A stretch of DNA of 64,000 bases, taken from positions 71,680 to 135,679 of the forward strand of contig NZ_JAUCDY010000007.1 in the NCBI RefSeq assembly GCF_030362935.1, in the 5' to 3' direction. Each line of letters starts with the position of its first letter. Positions within the stretch are counted from its first letter, which is position 1. The notes beneath the pieces were generated by a model. The model searched no databases and was not told the DNA's origin. It was given only the letters and a program-made list of their open reading frames with translations. The position numbers and the translations under genes are program-made. This stretch comes from Thiopseudomonas acetoxidans (GTDB lineage Bacteria > Pseudomonadota > Gammaproteobacteria > Pseudomonadales > Pseudomonadaceae). Shown here one piece after another: positions 53,113 to 61,511 of this stretch.

Positions 53113-56100
53113 GCTCGTTCTCCGATACAGGCTGCTGCTCTAATGTGCGCACAAATAAAGGCTGATAAAGTTGCTGCGCCCAATAGGTAAACTCCTGGCT
53201 GGCATTTAGCGCGGTAAAATCTGCGTAGTGACGCGCCAAAATCGGGCTTTGCTGCGCCTCGCCGGAGGTGTTCATCGTACCCTCGTAGCATTCAGCCGCA
53301 CTGGCCAAAGCTTTTTCTTGCCGCAATGATGCATCTTCTTCTTTGCTTAATTTTTTATCGTGCTCAACCGTTAACCACGCAAAAGCGGTACGCACCGCTA
53401 CGGGCAAAGGTCTGCACATCCCCTGCTGCCAAGCTTCTAGCCAGGTATTTAAAATCTGCGCGGCTTGCTCATGGGACAGCGGTGGAATTTGCAGCTCAAT
53501 ATCTTCAGCTACCACGATACTGGTCAAATTTTCTTGTGTCAGGCTGTGCAACACATGCTGCAGCCAGACCGCTAACAAACGATGCCAGCGCAGTTTTTTC
53601 TTGGATAACAAAGGGCCATTAAACAGCTCAATATGCAGGTTTTTATCCGCGCCACTGCGTACCGGCGCCAGCCAATCCTCTAGCTGGATACCTGCATGGC
53701 TATACGAGACGCGCTGGGCGGCGGTTTCACTGAGGGGATACTGCTCACACAAGCGCGAATAATGGGCAAACTGCTGCTGTACCGGCTCAAGTAAATTCTG
53801 CGCCAGCTGCTCACCAAAGCCATACATAGGCAGTTCACCGCTGCGCAGTAGCTTTTGACTTTGTTGCAGCATCGCTGCATTCACATCTGCGCCCTGCTCA
53901 AGCGCCTGTAAGCCTTCATTTAACAGCTGCTGTTTAAGGCCGTACTGCCCAAGAAAACCCAAGCTAAAGGGCTCATCATCCAGCTGCTCTAACTCGATCG
54001 CGCTGATGTAGGCCTTAAATCGCTGAGCAAAAAACTGCGCCACTGGATTGCGTAAAAAACCGTGCAGCATACGGATACTCAGCGGATCAGCCAGTTGCAA
54101 AGCAGGCAAAGGGGGTTCAATTGGTTCAACCGCATTTACCGCACCCTGCGCGCTTTGATGCAACTGCGCCCATTCCTGCGCATAGGTAAATAGATTGGCG
54201 TTGGTGGCGGAAAAATACGCACGACTGAAAGGCTGCAGTGGATGTTCCTGCGTCAGCGCGGCCAGCAAGTCCCCCTCATCTTCAAGCTGCCAGCCTTGTT
54301 GCAAATGATCGCGCAGTTGCCCAACCAATACCGACGGCGGCTTGGTGGTGTTATCGCGCTCATCACGCCCGACCCAGCTGATATACAGCATCTGCCGCGC
54401 GGCCAGTAAGGCTTCAAGCAGCAGATAACGATCATCCTCACGCCGTGAGCGATCACCTGGACGGTAATTATTGGCCATCAAATCAAAGTCGACCGGTGGC
54501 ACAGAACGCGGATAATCACCGTCATTCATACCCAACAAGCACACCATTTGAAATGGAATAGTACGCATGGGCATCAGCGTGCAAAAATTGACCGATCCGG
54601 CCAAGAATCGTTGGCTGTTGCGCTCTGCATCGACCGCGGTTAACCAAGCCTCACGCACCACGGTTAATGGTAATTCACGCCCTAACTCAGCTTGCGCGCA
54701 CGCATCCGCCCAGTCGTGTACACTTTGTTGTAGACGCTGAAGAAGCAGTAACTCTTGCTCTGTTTCCCCAGTAAAAAAGCGCTCCAGCAGCTGCACCAAC
54801 AACTGCGTCCAATCTGCTGGTGAATAGCTGTGGCTCAGACGCTCGGCAAAGACGTCCAGCTCATCCAAGAGCAACACCAAAGGGCCCAACAATGCCGCCT
54901 CTAAACCTGCCACTTCCGTGTAGGGCTCAATGCCAGCAAAGTCTGCACCCTGCCCCATGGCGTAACCGAGCAACATACGCCGCAACGCAAAGCGCCAGGT
55001 GTTTTGCTCCATTGCTCTTGGCAAGCCTAGGCGCACACGATGCTCGGCATTCAATCCCCAGCGCGCACCGGCACCAATGAGCCAACGCTGTAAAATCGGC
55101 AAGTCTGTTTCAACCACACCAAAACGCTGACGTATGGCCGGCACATCCAGCAGCGCCAACACTTCAGTCAAGCTGATCCGCGCTTGCGACACATTCAGCA
55201 ATTGCTCAAGAGCAATTAAAATCGGCTCCCGCCCCCGCCCACCCTGATCCGACAGCGTATAGGGAATATAGCGCGCATCACCTGGGTTAAACTGCGCAAA
55301 AACCGCCTCAATAAAAGGCGTGTACAAATCAATATCAGGCACCATGACAATCACATCACGTGGTTGTAAGTGCGGATAACGGGCAAAGCGGTCTAAGAGT
55401 TGGTCATGCAGAATCTCCACTTCCCGCTGTGGGCTATGGGCGATATGAAAACGAATGGACTCATCCTGCGCGCAGTCCACGGCGGGCCATAATGGCTGGC
55501 TTTCCTGCAGCGGACGCAAATGCAAAATATCATTTTGCAGCTGGGTTAAAACGGTTTTGGGCTCATCATCGACAAAGAGGTCAATGCGCTGCTGCTCACG
55601 CTGAAACAGATCGCGGTAACTCTCGGGGTTATCAAACTCCTCCAACAAAGCAATGTAATCGCGCCCCTGCTTGCCCCAAGTAGCCAATAGCGGATGGGCA
55701 AACTGATGCAGCTGCTCATTATCCAGATCGCTGGGCATGCCTTGCTTGCGCTGATGGCGAAATAGCGTGCGGCGTAACAAGTCCTTATCCGCGACTATGT
55801 CGCCCCAATAAAACTGACAAGGGTTGTGCACACACAGAATCACTTGACTAAAACGCGCCATGGCGGATAAAGCTTCCACGGTTTGCGCGGGCAAGGATGA
55901 AATCCCCAGCACAATCACCCGACGCGGTAGCCCTTTGGGACGCTGCTGCGCTTCTTGCAAGGCTTTGACAAAGCGCGGATGCACACTGGCGCGGCTGCTG
56001 TCTAAGGAATCCTGACCTATATCTTCTAAAAGCACACGCCATAGCTGTGCCTGCCACGCCAGTGTTTGCATGGGTAAATCAGTGCGATCCACCTCAACAC

Positions 56101-56605
56101 CAGCCACTAACCCGTAAGGCTGGCCGCGCTGATCAATCTGATCGCACCCAGCGGCCCACTGCTCCAGCCAGTCGGCACGGTAGACCTGATACTGGTCAAA
56201 AATATCTGCTATCCGCTCACACAACTGGTACAGCTTGCGCAGGTCATCATCCTTGGCTAAAAACTGCTTGAGCGGCTTAAAGCGCTCATCCTCTAGCAGT
56301 GACGGCAGCAAGCGCATCAACCGCCACACCAACTGGTTTTTATCCAGCGGCGAGCTGCTGGCAATCTGCTCTGCACCCAAGACTGCACGGTAACTTTGCC
56401 ACAAAAAACGCGCCGGCAAACTCACCTGCACGCTGGCGGCAATGCCCAACCCCTCGTTGCTGGCCAAAGCGTATTTAAGCCACTGGGCGATGCCATTGCT
56501 TTGTACCAAAATGACTTCATTTTCCAACGGATGCAGCGGATAGCTCTGCGTCCATTGCACCAACAAATCCCGCAATTGTTCCATCTGATTGCTGTGAATC
56601 ACCAT
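53105..56605 (-). CDS. recC: Exodeoxyribonuclease V gamma subunit RecC
   Basis: A 1166-residue subunit that recognises Chi and splits the DNA strands in RecBCD. It begins MVIHSNQMEQLRDLL, like the MLRVYHSN start of E. coli RecC, and contains ILVQSNGIAQWLKYALA, LGISSLPAQTVEALSAM and the dead-helicase/nuclease-like later parts, including MPMRTIPFQMVCLLGMNDGDYPR around the middle. The start at 56605 is chosen on this family match; in-frame starts extend to 56650. First gene of recCBD. Confidence 0.94.
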   Translation of the reverse strand: MVIHSNQMEQLRDLLVQWTQSYPLHPLENEVILVQSNGIAQWLKYALASNEGLGIAASVQVSLPARFLWQSYRAVLGAEQIASSSPLDKNQLVWRLMRLLPSLLEDERFKPLKQFLAKDDDLRKLYQLCERIADIFDQYQVYRADWLEQWAAGCDQIDQRGQPYGLVAGVEVDRTDLPMQTLAWQAQLWRVLLEDIGQDSLDSSRASVHPRFVKALQEAQQRPKGLPRRVIVLGISSLPAQTVEALSAMARFSQVILCVHNPCQFYWGDIVADKDLLRRTLFRHQRKQGMPSDLDNEQLHQFAHPLLATWGKQGRDYIALLEEFDNPESYRDLFQREQQRIDLFVDDEPKTVLTQLQNDILHLRPLQESQPLWPAVDCAQDESIRFHIAHSPQREVEILHDQLLDRFARYPHLQPRDVIVMVPDIDLYTPFIEAVFAQFNPGDARYIPYTLSDQGGRGREPILIALEQLLNVSQARISLTEVLALLDVPAIRQRFGVVETDLPILQRWLIGAGARWGLNAEHRVRLGLPRAMEQNTWRFALRRMLLGYAMGQGADFAGIEPYTEVAGLEAALLGPLVLLLDELDVFAERLSHSYSPADWTQLLVQLLERFFTGETEQELLLLQRLQQSVHDWADACAQAELGRELPLTVVREAWLTAVDAERNSQRFLAGSVNFCTLMPMRTIPFQMVCLLGMNDGDYPRSVPPVDFDLMANNYRPGDRSRREDDRYLLLEALLAARQMLYISWVGRDERDNTTKPPSVLVGQLRDHLQQGWQLEDEGDLLAALTQEHPLQPFSRAYFSATNANLFTYAQEWAQLHQSAQGAVNAVEPIEPPLPALQLADPLSIRMLHGFLRNPVAQFFAQRFKAYISAIELEQLDDEPFSLGFLGQYGLKQQLLNEGLQALEQGADVNAAMLQQSQKLLRSGELPMYGFGEQLAQNLLEPVQQQFAHYSRLCEQYPLSETAAQRVSYSHAGIQLEDWLAPVRSGADKNLHIELFNGPLLSKKKLRWHRLLAVWLQHVLHSLTQENLTSIVVAEDIELQIPPLSHEQAAQILNTWLEAWQQGMCRPLPVAVRTAFAWLTVEHDKKLSKEEDASLRQEKALASAAECYEGTMNTSGEAQQSPILARHYADFTALNASQEFTYWAQQLYQPLFVRTLEQQPVSENEHE

Positions 56606-56720
56606 GAAACCTGCCACTAATGCATCCGAATTCTGCATACCCATCCACACCCTGCCAAAACCAGCGAACCACTATACCAAAGCCCGCCACACTTAAGATA
56701 AACACAGGCCAACAAACTGC

Positions 56721-57641
56721 TTAACGTTGATTCGCCACTCCAAAAGGAATATGCACCATCGCCAAATCCTTAGCCTGCAAATGACCGAGCTGATCATCAA
56801 AGAAAATGTGCGGGCGAAACACATTGAGAATATGGCGCTTATCCATGCCCCCTAAAAAAAAGGTTTCATCGGCCTCGACACCCCAACTGTGCAACGTTGT
56901 AATCACTCGCTCATGGGCGGGGGCGCTGCGGGCGGTAATAATGGCCGTGCGCAAAATAGGTTTATAATCCGGTTGTGTTTTTTTGCGAGCATTTTCTAAC
57001 GTCTGCAAACCCGCCAGCTTGCGAAACAGGTCAGCCAGCAAACCCGGATTATGTTCACGCGCTTGATGTTCTTGCTCAAACGCTTGAAAGCGCTCTAACC
57101 CTTCAGCTTTATACACCCGCTCTGATTCATCATCCGCCAGCACCCCATCAAAGTCGAAAGCAATACGCAGTCCTTGATCATCGGGCTCATCCACCACTTT
57201 AGATTGCAACAACAAACCCGCGGGATAGCTTGCCTCCACCGCTTTGCGCACATCCTCGGCATTAGCGGTTAAAAACAACGAGGCATTAAAGGCTGGAATA
57301 TAGGAGAAAGGCGATTCACCGGTTAAAAACGCAGCACGGCTAATATCCAAACCATAATGCGCAATCGAGCGAAACACCCGCTGCCCCGTCGCCGTCGAAT
57401 TACGCGACAAGAGCACCACTTCCACCGGCTGCTCGTCCGGAAAACACTGGTTAAAGGACAAAAAACGACGAATAAAGGGATACGCCACACCCATCGGCAG
57501 GATTTTATCGATGTTTTTTTCTTGAGATTCTTTATACGCCTGCGCGCCCTCATCCCTAAAGATTCGGTCAGACTCATCTAGGTTAAACAAGGCGCTGGAT
57601 GACACAGCAATCACAAGCTTTTTCTCAATCGGGTAAGACAT
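56721..57641 (-). CDS. Cytosolic 5'-nucleotidase family protein
   Basis: A 306-residue HAD-type protein of the bacterial 5'-nucleotidase family (PF06189, as in cN-I). It begins PIEKKLVIAVSSSALFNLDES, the first strand of the family, and has the phosphatase loop RIAFDFDGVLADDESERVY with two nucleophile-type Asp residues. The C-terminal part shows KRHILNVFRPHIFFDDQLGHL. It dephosphorylates nucleoside monophosphates. The start at 57641 (MSYPIEKK) fits the family. Transcribed toward recC, possibly separate. Confidence 0.9.
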   Translation of the reverse strand: MSYPIEKKLVIAVSSSALFNLDESDRIFRDEGAQAYKESQEKNIDKILPMGVAYPFIRRFLSFNQCFPDEQPVEVVLLSRNSTATGQRVFRSIAHYGLDISRAAFLTGESPFSYIPAFNASLFLTANAEDVRKAVEASYPAGLLLQSKVVDEPDDQGLRIAFDFDGVLADDESERVYKAEGLERFQAFEQEHQAREHNPGLLADLFRKLAGLQTLENARKKTQPDYKPILRTAIITARSAPAHERVITTLHSWGVEADETFFLGGMDKRHILNVFRPHIFFDDQLGHLQAKDLAMVHIPFGVANQR

Positions 57642-57771
57642 AAAGCGGTTTCTCACAGGCAAATGGATGTGCTGGACTTTTAGTTACCATAGCACGAGAA
57701 TCATCAGCCGCAAGTACTGACCGCATCAGCCGTTCAACCCAGCATAAAGCCTTTAAACAGAGCAGAAACCC

Positions 57772-57929
57772 ATGTACCAAATCATCTCCATTCAAGCACA
57801 ACACGACGCGGACATATGCCGCATTATCCAGCAGGTGGGTGCTCAATACGGCGCTGTGGGTGACGGCCTTGGCCCGGTACGTTGCATGGCGGCTGTGATG
57901 TGTGGATGCTTAAGAATATCCAATCATAA
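57772..57929 (+). pseudogene. GNAT acetyltransferase remnant with large internal deletion
   Basis: The first 35 codons (MYQIISIQAQHDADICRIIQ, then QVGAQYGAVGDGLGP) match the N-terminus of GNAT N-acetyltransferases of the 'QVGxxxGAVGxGFGP' kind. Right after that, in a shifted frame (57885-57929), comes HGGCDVWMLKNIQS and a stop, which matches the C-terminal end of the same family. The middle of the gene, about 110 codons with the acetyl-CoA site, is gone. The junction is near 57876. It is a dead gene, or at most a 68-residue frame-shifted peptide. Confidence 0.65.
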
Positions 57930-58008
57930 CGCCCTAACCTCACCTAATCAGCAGCACGGGTGTGCGTTACACTGCTGATTACCTACAAACGGAGACCGTA
58001 AACAGCCC

Positions 58009-58701
58009 ATGCGCCTTGATCGATTTATAGCTGAAACCACCGGCATGAGCCGCAAAGATGCCACCAAAGTACTGCAACGTGCCGAGGTGACCGTTGATGG
58101 TGCGGTACAAAAAAAAGGCGCCTTTAAACTGCCTGCCCAAGCCGTGGTTAAATGGAACAATGAGCCTCTTGAGCTCGTGGGGCCCACCTACCTGATGATG
58201 CACAAGCCGCTCGGTTGCGTGTGCGCCAATGATGACGGCCTGCACCTGACGGTATTTTCGTATATAAATCTGCCCAACAAAGACAAACTCCACACCGTGG
58301 GCCGACTGGACCTGGACACCTCTGGGCTGTTGTTAATTACTGATGATGGGCAGTGGTCGCACCGCATCACCTCGCCTAAGCAGCAATGCCCCAAGGTATA
58401 TCACGCTTGGTTGGCCGAGCCAGTCACTGAAAACGATATCACGGCCTTTGCGCAAGGTTTGCAACTTAAGGGGGAAACGACCTTAACCGCGCCCGCCGTG
58501 CTGGAAATCATTAATGAGCGCGAAGCCTTAGTGCAGGTGCATGAAGGCCGCTATCACCAAGTTCGGCGCATGTTCGCTGCCGTGGGTAATAAAGTTGAGC
58601 AATTACATCGCGAACAAGTCGGGGCATTAACACTCGATACAGATCTTGCACCCGGCGAATACCGCGCGCTTAGCGCTGAAGAAGTAGCACTATTTTATTA
58701 A
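58009..58701 (+). CDS. rsuA: 16S rRNA pseudouridine-516 synthase RsuA
   Basis: A 230-residue pseudouridine synthase. An N-terminal S4 RNA-binding domain (MRLDRFIAETTGMSRKDATK and VTVDGAVQKKGAFKL) is joined to the catalytic domain with GRLDLDTSGLLLITDDGQW, which includes the catalytic Asp, and the C-terminal EGRYHQVRRMFAAVGNKVEQL. Similarity to E. coli RsuA is strong along its length. The stop codon TAA forms part of the 4-bp repeat (TAAA) flanking the mobile element copy 3, so the insertion happened at its very end. Confidence 0.94.
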   Translation: MRLDRFIAETTGMSRKDATKVLQRAEVTVDGAVQKKGAFKLPAQAVVKWNNEPLELVGPTYLMMHKPLGCVCANDDGLHLTVFSYINLPNKDKLHTVGRLDLDTSGLLLITDDGQWSHRITSPKQQCPKVYHAWLAEPVTENDITAFAQGLQLKGETTLTAPAVLEIINEREALVQVHEGRYHQVRRMFAAVGNKVEQLHREQVGALTLDTDLAPGEYRALSAEEVALFY

Positions 58702-58702
58702 A

Positions 58703-58954
58703 GAAGCCACTGAATAACGTTACCGAGGACGCTAACACAAGGCGCAACGACCAACGGGAGTAACAGCCAAAAGCTGACCCGAAGGGCGAGCGCTAGCGAG
58801 TCAAAGCGTACGAAAAAGCGCAGTTTACACCGGGTAAATGAGCATTTTATTCGCTTCGCCCCCTTCGGGGCCGTGCTAAAGCACGTTCAATCTAAAGATT
58901 GTGAGTACGTTTTTAACGCGGTGGTAGCTACGCAGGTAGTTATTCAGAGGCTTC
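58703..58954 (-). mobile_element. Miniature inverted-repeat element, long form, copy 3
   Basis: A 252-bp element in the opposite orientation to copies 1 and 2. The ends are GAAGCCACTGAATAAC and GTTATTCAGAGGCTTC, nearly perfect 16-bp inverted repeats. It is flanked by TAAA on both sides (58699-58702, 58955-58958). Compared with the 140-bp form it has two extra internal modules: about 58744-58806, and about 58849-58902. The second contains the inverted repeats CGTGC-taaa-GCACG and AATCT-aa-AGATT. Confidence 0.85.
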
Positions 58955-58972
58955 TAAACAAGGAAAGAATCA

Positions 58973-59002
58973 ATTCAGTGCTTCCTAAGCGAAGCACTGA
59001 AT
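58973..59002. terminator. Hairpin after the baeRF gene
   Basis: A 12-bp perfect stem ATTCAGTGCTTC / GAAGCACTGAAT with a 6-base loop. On the plus strand it is followed by TTT; the baeRF gene ends 12 bases away on the minus strand. The T-run is weak in both directions. Confidence 0.55.
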
Positions 59003-59013
59003 TTTAGTTGACG

Positions 59014-60135
59014 CTAGATTGGATAGCGCGAAATAACCGCCAAGCTTTGCCCGCCAGGAATATCTGCGGCACGCACGGCCATCACTTTGGCACCGCTACG
59101 TAATGCACGACCGGTAATTTCATCGACAATGTCATAGTTAACCGCATCGCCACCTTCAGCGCTGAAGGAAACGGCTCCGGTTTCATCATCAATAGAACCA
59201 TCTAATACGCAATCAATATCAACCAGCAAACGGTCAATACCGCCAAAAGTGGCTAAACGAGCAGCATCGGAAATATCCGTAGTGGTGCGATTTTTTCCGG
59301 TACGCTCTTCGAACAACTGATGGAACGCTTTAACCTGCTCAGCGTAGTGGGCATCCAGCACTGGTCTTGCTGCACTGGCCAAATCAGACTCACTGAGGTG
59401 CTCAGGGTTACCTGAAATGGTGCTGGGCAGTGCAGGAATAACACTTATCGAGCGAAACAATGCTTCGAGCGGTTTAGTAGTTGCCAAAATCAACGGCAGA
59501 TCCGACCCAGCCAACACAGGACGTAACGCCGCATCAAGCTTGCGTATAAAACGCGTAAGATAAAAGCTGTCACCCTGCGAGCCATGTCGATGCCCGGTTC
59601 CTGAGTAGTCTTTATTCGTCGCCTTGCCACCTGCACTCGCCGCATCAGTTGGCATATTGGGCACTTCAACCAACCGCGCCGGCAAGTCTGCAGACACGGC
59701 AATCAGCCTCACCGCATTCTCTGACAAAGCCAGCACATGCGCGGCATGCGGGAAAGTGATTGCACGTAACAGCGGCTTAAGATGGAAGCGGTCAGACACC
59801 TCAACAATTGCTTTGATTTTGCTGGCCATACGATAGGTGCGCAACGATTTTGGGGTTGCCAAAATAGCCAGCGTGTTGGCCTGATAGTTCCAAAAATCGT
59901 CATCGGCTAACAAATCAGCAAATTGCTCCTGCAACGATGTAATAGACTTTTTATCAAAACCCGCTGCATCAAGCTGAGTCACTGCTTGTTTGACAAGGTT
60001 GCCAAGATTAATCCGGCTTTGCTCAGTCTCGCGACTGACGGGTGTGGTCGGTAGGTAAATCGAGATGCACGCATCCGCACGCACCGAATTAAGCGCGCCG
60101 ATTTCTTCAGCGTTTGGCATATCAACGTAATACAT
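59014..60135 (-). CDS. Bacterial archaeo-eukaryotic release-factor-like protein (baeRF)
   Basis: A 373-residue cytosolic protein resembling the bacterial eRF1-like (baeRF, probably family 11 or 3) proteins. Typical elements are ACISIYLPTTPVSRETEQSR near the N-terminus, LLADDDFWNYQANTLAILAT, then DRFHLKPLLRAI and VLALSENAVRLIAVS. The central part has HRHGSQGDSFYLTRFIRKLD, and the C-terminal ends with ADIPGGQSLAVISRYPI. The GGQ peptide-release motif of eRF1 is absent, so classical release activity is not supported. A role in ribosome rescue, stress or conflict systems has been proposed for baeRFs but not proven. It stands alone, with no toxin partner next to it. Confidence 0.75.
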   Translation of the reverse strand: MYYVDMPNAEEIGALNSVRADACISIYLPTTPVSRETEQSRINLGNLVKQAVTQLDAAGFDKKSITSLQEQFADLLADDDFWNYQANTLAILATPKSLRTYRMASKIKAIVEVSDRFHLKPLLRAITFPHAAHVLALSENAVRLIAVSADLPARLVEVPNMPTDAASAGGKATNKDYSGTGHRHGSQGDSFYLTRFIRKLDAALRPVLAGSDLPLILATTKPLEALFRSISVIPALPSTISGNPEHLSESDLASAARPVLDAHYAEQVKAFHQLFEERTGKNRTTTDISDAARLATFGGIDRLLVDIDCVLDGSIDDETGAVSFSAEGGDAVNYDIVDEITGRALRSGAKVMAVRAADIPGGQSLAVISRYPI

Positions 60136-60282
60136 AAAAAGCCTCCTGCTAGCTATTAGTGAATCAACTGTACCAGATTGAAACCTAAGAAAAAGCTAAT
60201 TATTGAAAGCATAGTTTTGGATATACGCCAATATAAACAGCGTCTTTCAGAGTCAAGTCTTGTAAAAGCGCAACTTTCGGGT

Positions 60283-60345
60283 GATTGGCGGTTGTCCATG
60301 TAGGCCTGCCTTCAGGCTGACATGTCGGGCTAAAGCCCGACCTAC
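60283..60345 (+). repeat. REP-type 70-bp unit, copy A
   Basis: Begins GATTGGCGGTTGTCCATG and includes AGGC-type arms around 60304-60322, then GTCGGGCTAAAGCCCGAC. The second half is a perfect palindrome (TCGGGCTAAAGCCCGA) of the kind common in Pseudomonas intergenic repeats. Repeated with differences at 60400-60472. Confidence 0.7.
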
Positions 60346-60376
60346 AGAAGCATGTCTTGTGGATTGGTTCAGCTTT

Positions 60377-60405
60377 TGTGGGAGCGCAACTCTTGCGCGA
60401 TTGGC
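60377..60405 (+). repeat. REP-like palindromic repeat, copy 2
   Basis: TGTGGGAGCGCAAC then TCTTGCGCGATTGG. It matches copy 1 (47455-47484). It runs straight into the second 70-bp unit at 60400. Confidence 0.7.
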
Positions 60406-60472
60406 GGTTGTCCATGTAGGTCATGCCTTTAGGCTGACATGTCGCCCTAAAGGGCGACATGCAGGAGCGGCT
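60400..60472 (+). repeat. REP-type 70-bp unit, copy B
   Basis: Repeats copy A: ATTGGCGGTTGTCCATGTAGG, with a changed central arm (CATGCCTTTAGGCTGACATG) and GTCGCCCTAAAGGGCGAC in place of GTCGGGCTAAAGCCCGAC. The stem bases differ but pairing is kept, as expected for compensatory change. Confidence 0.7.
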
Positions 60473-60490
60473 AAGCCTGGCAGGGTTTTC

Positions 60491-60515
60491 ATCGCGCATA
60501 AGATGCGCTCCCACA
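60491..60515 (-). repeat. REP-like palindromic repeat, copy 3
   Basis: On the minus strand: TTGTGGGAGCGCATC then TTATGCGCGA. Its GTGGGAG head, read on the opposite strand as CTCCCACAAT, is the first unit of the minisatellite that follows. Confidence 0.6.
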
Positions 60516-60640
60516 ATCCCACAATTCCACAATTCCACAATTCCACAATTCCACAATTCCACAATTCCACAATTCCACAATCCCACAATTCCACAATCCC
60601 ACAATCCCACAATCCCACAATCCCACAATCCCACAATCCA
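60511..60640 (+). repeat. 8-bp minisatellite, 16 units
   Basis: Sixteen copies of CCACAATT or CCACAATC in tandem, spaced exactly 8 bp (ACAAT at 60513, 60521 and so on to 60633). The T and C variants are grouped: mostly T at the left, mostly C at the right. A decayed tail (CAGTTTCACAGTTCCACTG) follows. Because 8 is not a multiple of 3, stop-free frames appear in several frames on both strands; they are not genes. Confidence 0.9.
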
Positions 60641-60747
60641 GCAGTTTCACAGTTCCACTGTAAAGCGGTTTGCACGCAGCCGAACGCTTGGCACAGCTAT
60701 TGTGGGAGCTTACATTTTCCAAGTTCCCCGACATTTTTACCAGCCGG

Positions 60748-61413
60748 TCAGATTTTTTCTACACCCTTAAATGCGAGGTGCCCTACTTCCCGTAGCGCCT
60801 GCACAAAGGTACTGGGTTCCTGAGCGCCAGAGATGAGGTGTTTGTTGTTGATAATAAAAGCCGGCACGGAAGTGATGCCCATCTGCTGGTAAACGGCTTT
60901 GTCTTTGTTCACTGCGTCAACATACTGATTCGACTCCAGTACGTGTTTAGCCTTTTCCGTATCCAACCCCAGAGACTTGACGCAACTCAGCAAAACATCC
61001 TGCTCGGCAACGTTCTGCGCCTGACCGAAATATGCCTCAAATAACGCTTGTTTCATGCCCGTTTGTTGTCCCTGCTCGCCCGCCCATTTAACTAGCCGGT
61101 GCGCATCGAAGGTATTGCAGGTGAGTCGCTCTTGTAGCTTTTCGAAATTCAGCCCTAAAGCTTTTGCGATCGTCATCATTTGACTTTGGTTAGCACGCAT
61201 CTCTGCCTCGCTGCGCCCATATTTTCTAGCCAGCGCTGGTAAAATTGGCTCACCCGGTCCGCTGTGGTCGGGGTTCAATTCAAATGCATGCCATTCGACC
61301 ACGAACTCATACTCAGACGCCAGTTGCTGCATGGCCAGCTCTAGACGGGCATAACCAATAGCACACCATGGACAGGCAATGTCAGAAACAATATCGATAT
61401 GTATTTTTTTCAT
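60748..61413 (-). CDS. DsbA-family oxidoreductase, FrnE-like
   Basis: A 221-residue cytosolic thioredoxin-fold protein with the DsbA helical insert. The active site is CPWC in IVSDIACPWCAIGYARLELA. The cis-Pro loop reads MGITSVPAFIINNKHLISGA. It has no signal peptide, which fits the FrnE group of cytosolic dithiol oxidoreductases and 2-hydroxychromene-isomerase-like proteins. Its partner is unknown. Length is typical. Confidence 0.9.
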   Translation of the reverse strand: MKKIHIDIVSDIACPWCAIGYARLELAMQQLASEYEFVVEWHAFELNPDHSGPGEPILPALARKYGRSEAEMRANQSQMMTIAKALGLNFEKLQERLTCNTFDAHRLVKWAGEQGQQTGMKQALFEAYFGQAQNVAEQDVLLSCVKSLGLDTEKAKHVLESNQYVDAVNKDKAVYQQMGITSVPAFIINNKHLISGAQEPSTFVQALREVGHLAFKGVEKI

Positions 61414-61511
61414 AGGAATTCCTGTTTATTTGTTAGAAGGAGGATGTCATGCATTCGACTGCAGATTACATTTGCGAACACAGCACCGCCTGATGCAGAC
61501 CGGAAAATCTA

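Larger units (their letters stand above)
60136..60747. other. Large non-coding, repeat-rich intergenic region
   Basis: 612 bp between the baeRF and FrnE-like genes. It holds two copies of a 70-bp REP-type unit (60283-60345, 60400-60472), REP-like palindromes at 60377-60405 and 60491-60515, a 16-unit 8-bp minisatellite (60511-60640) and a half REP head at 60700-60711. Long open frames across the minisatellite are artefacts of the repeat. Confidence 0.8.

Noticed and set aside
49143..56271. Many plus-strand ORFs antisense to recB, recC and recD
   Set aside because: They lack ribosome sites and domains and mirror real minus-strand genes. The recCBD proteins are complete.
60511..60640. Possible CRISPR array
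   Set aside because: The units are 8 bp and directly adjacent; there are no unique spacers and no cas genes.
60200..60823. Several ORFs of 80-180 codons on both strands across 60.2-60.8 kb
   Set aside because: They are created by the 8-bp tandem repeat, which has no stop in several frames on both strands. The predicted proteins are simple repeats (HNPTIPQS, LWDCGIVE) and contain no domain.
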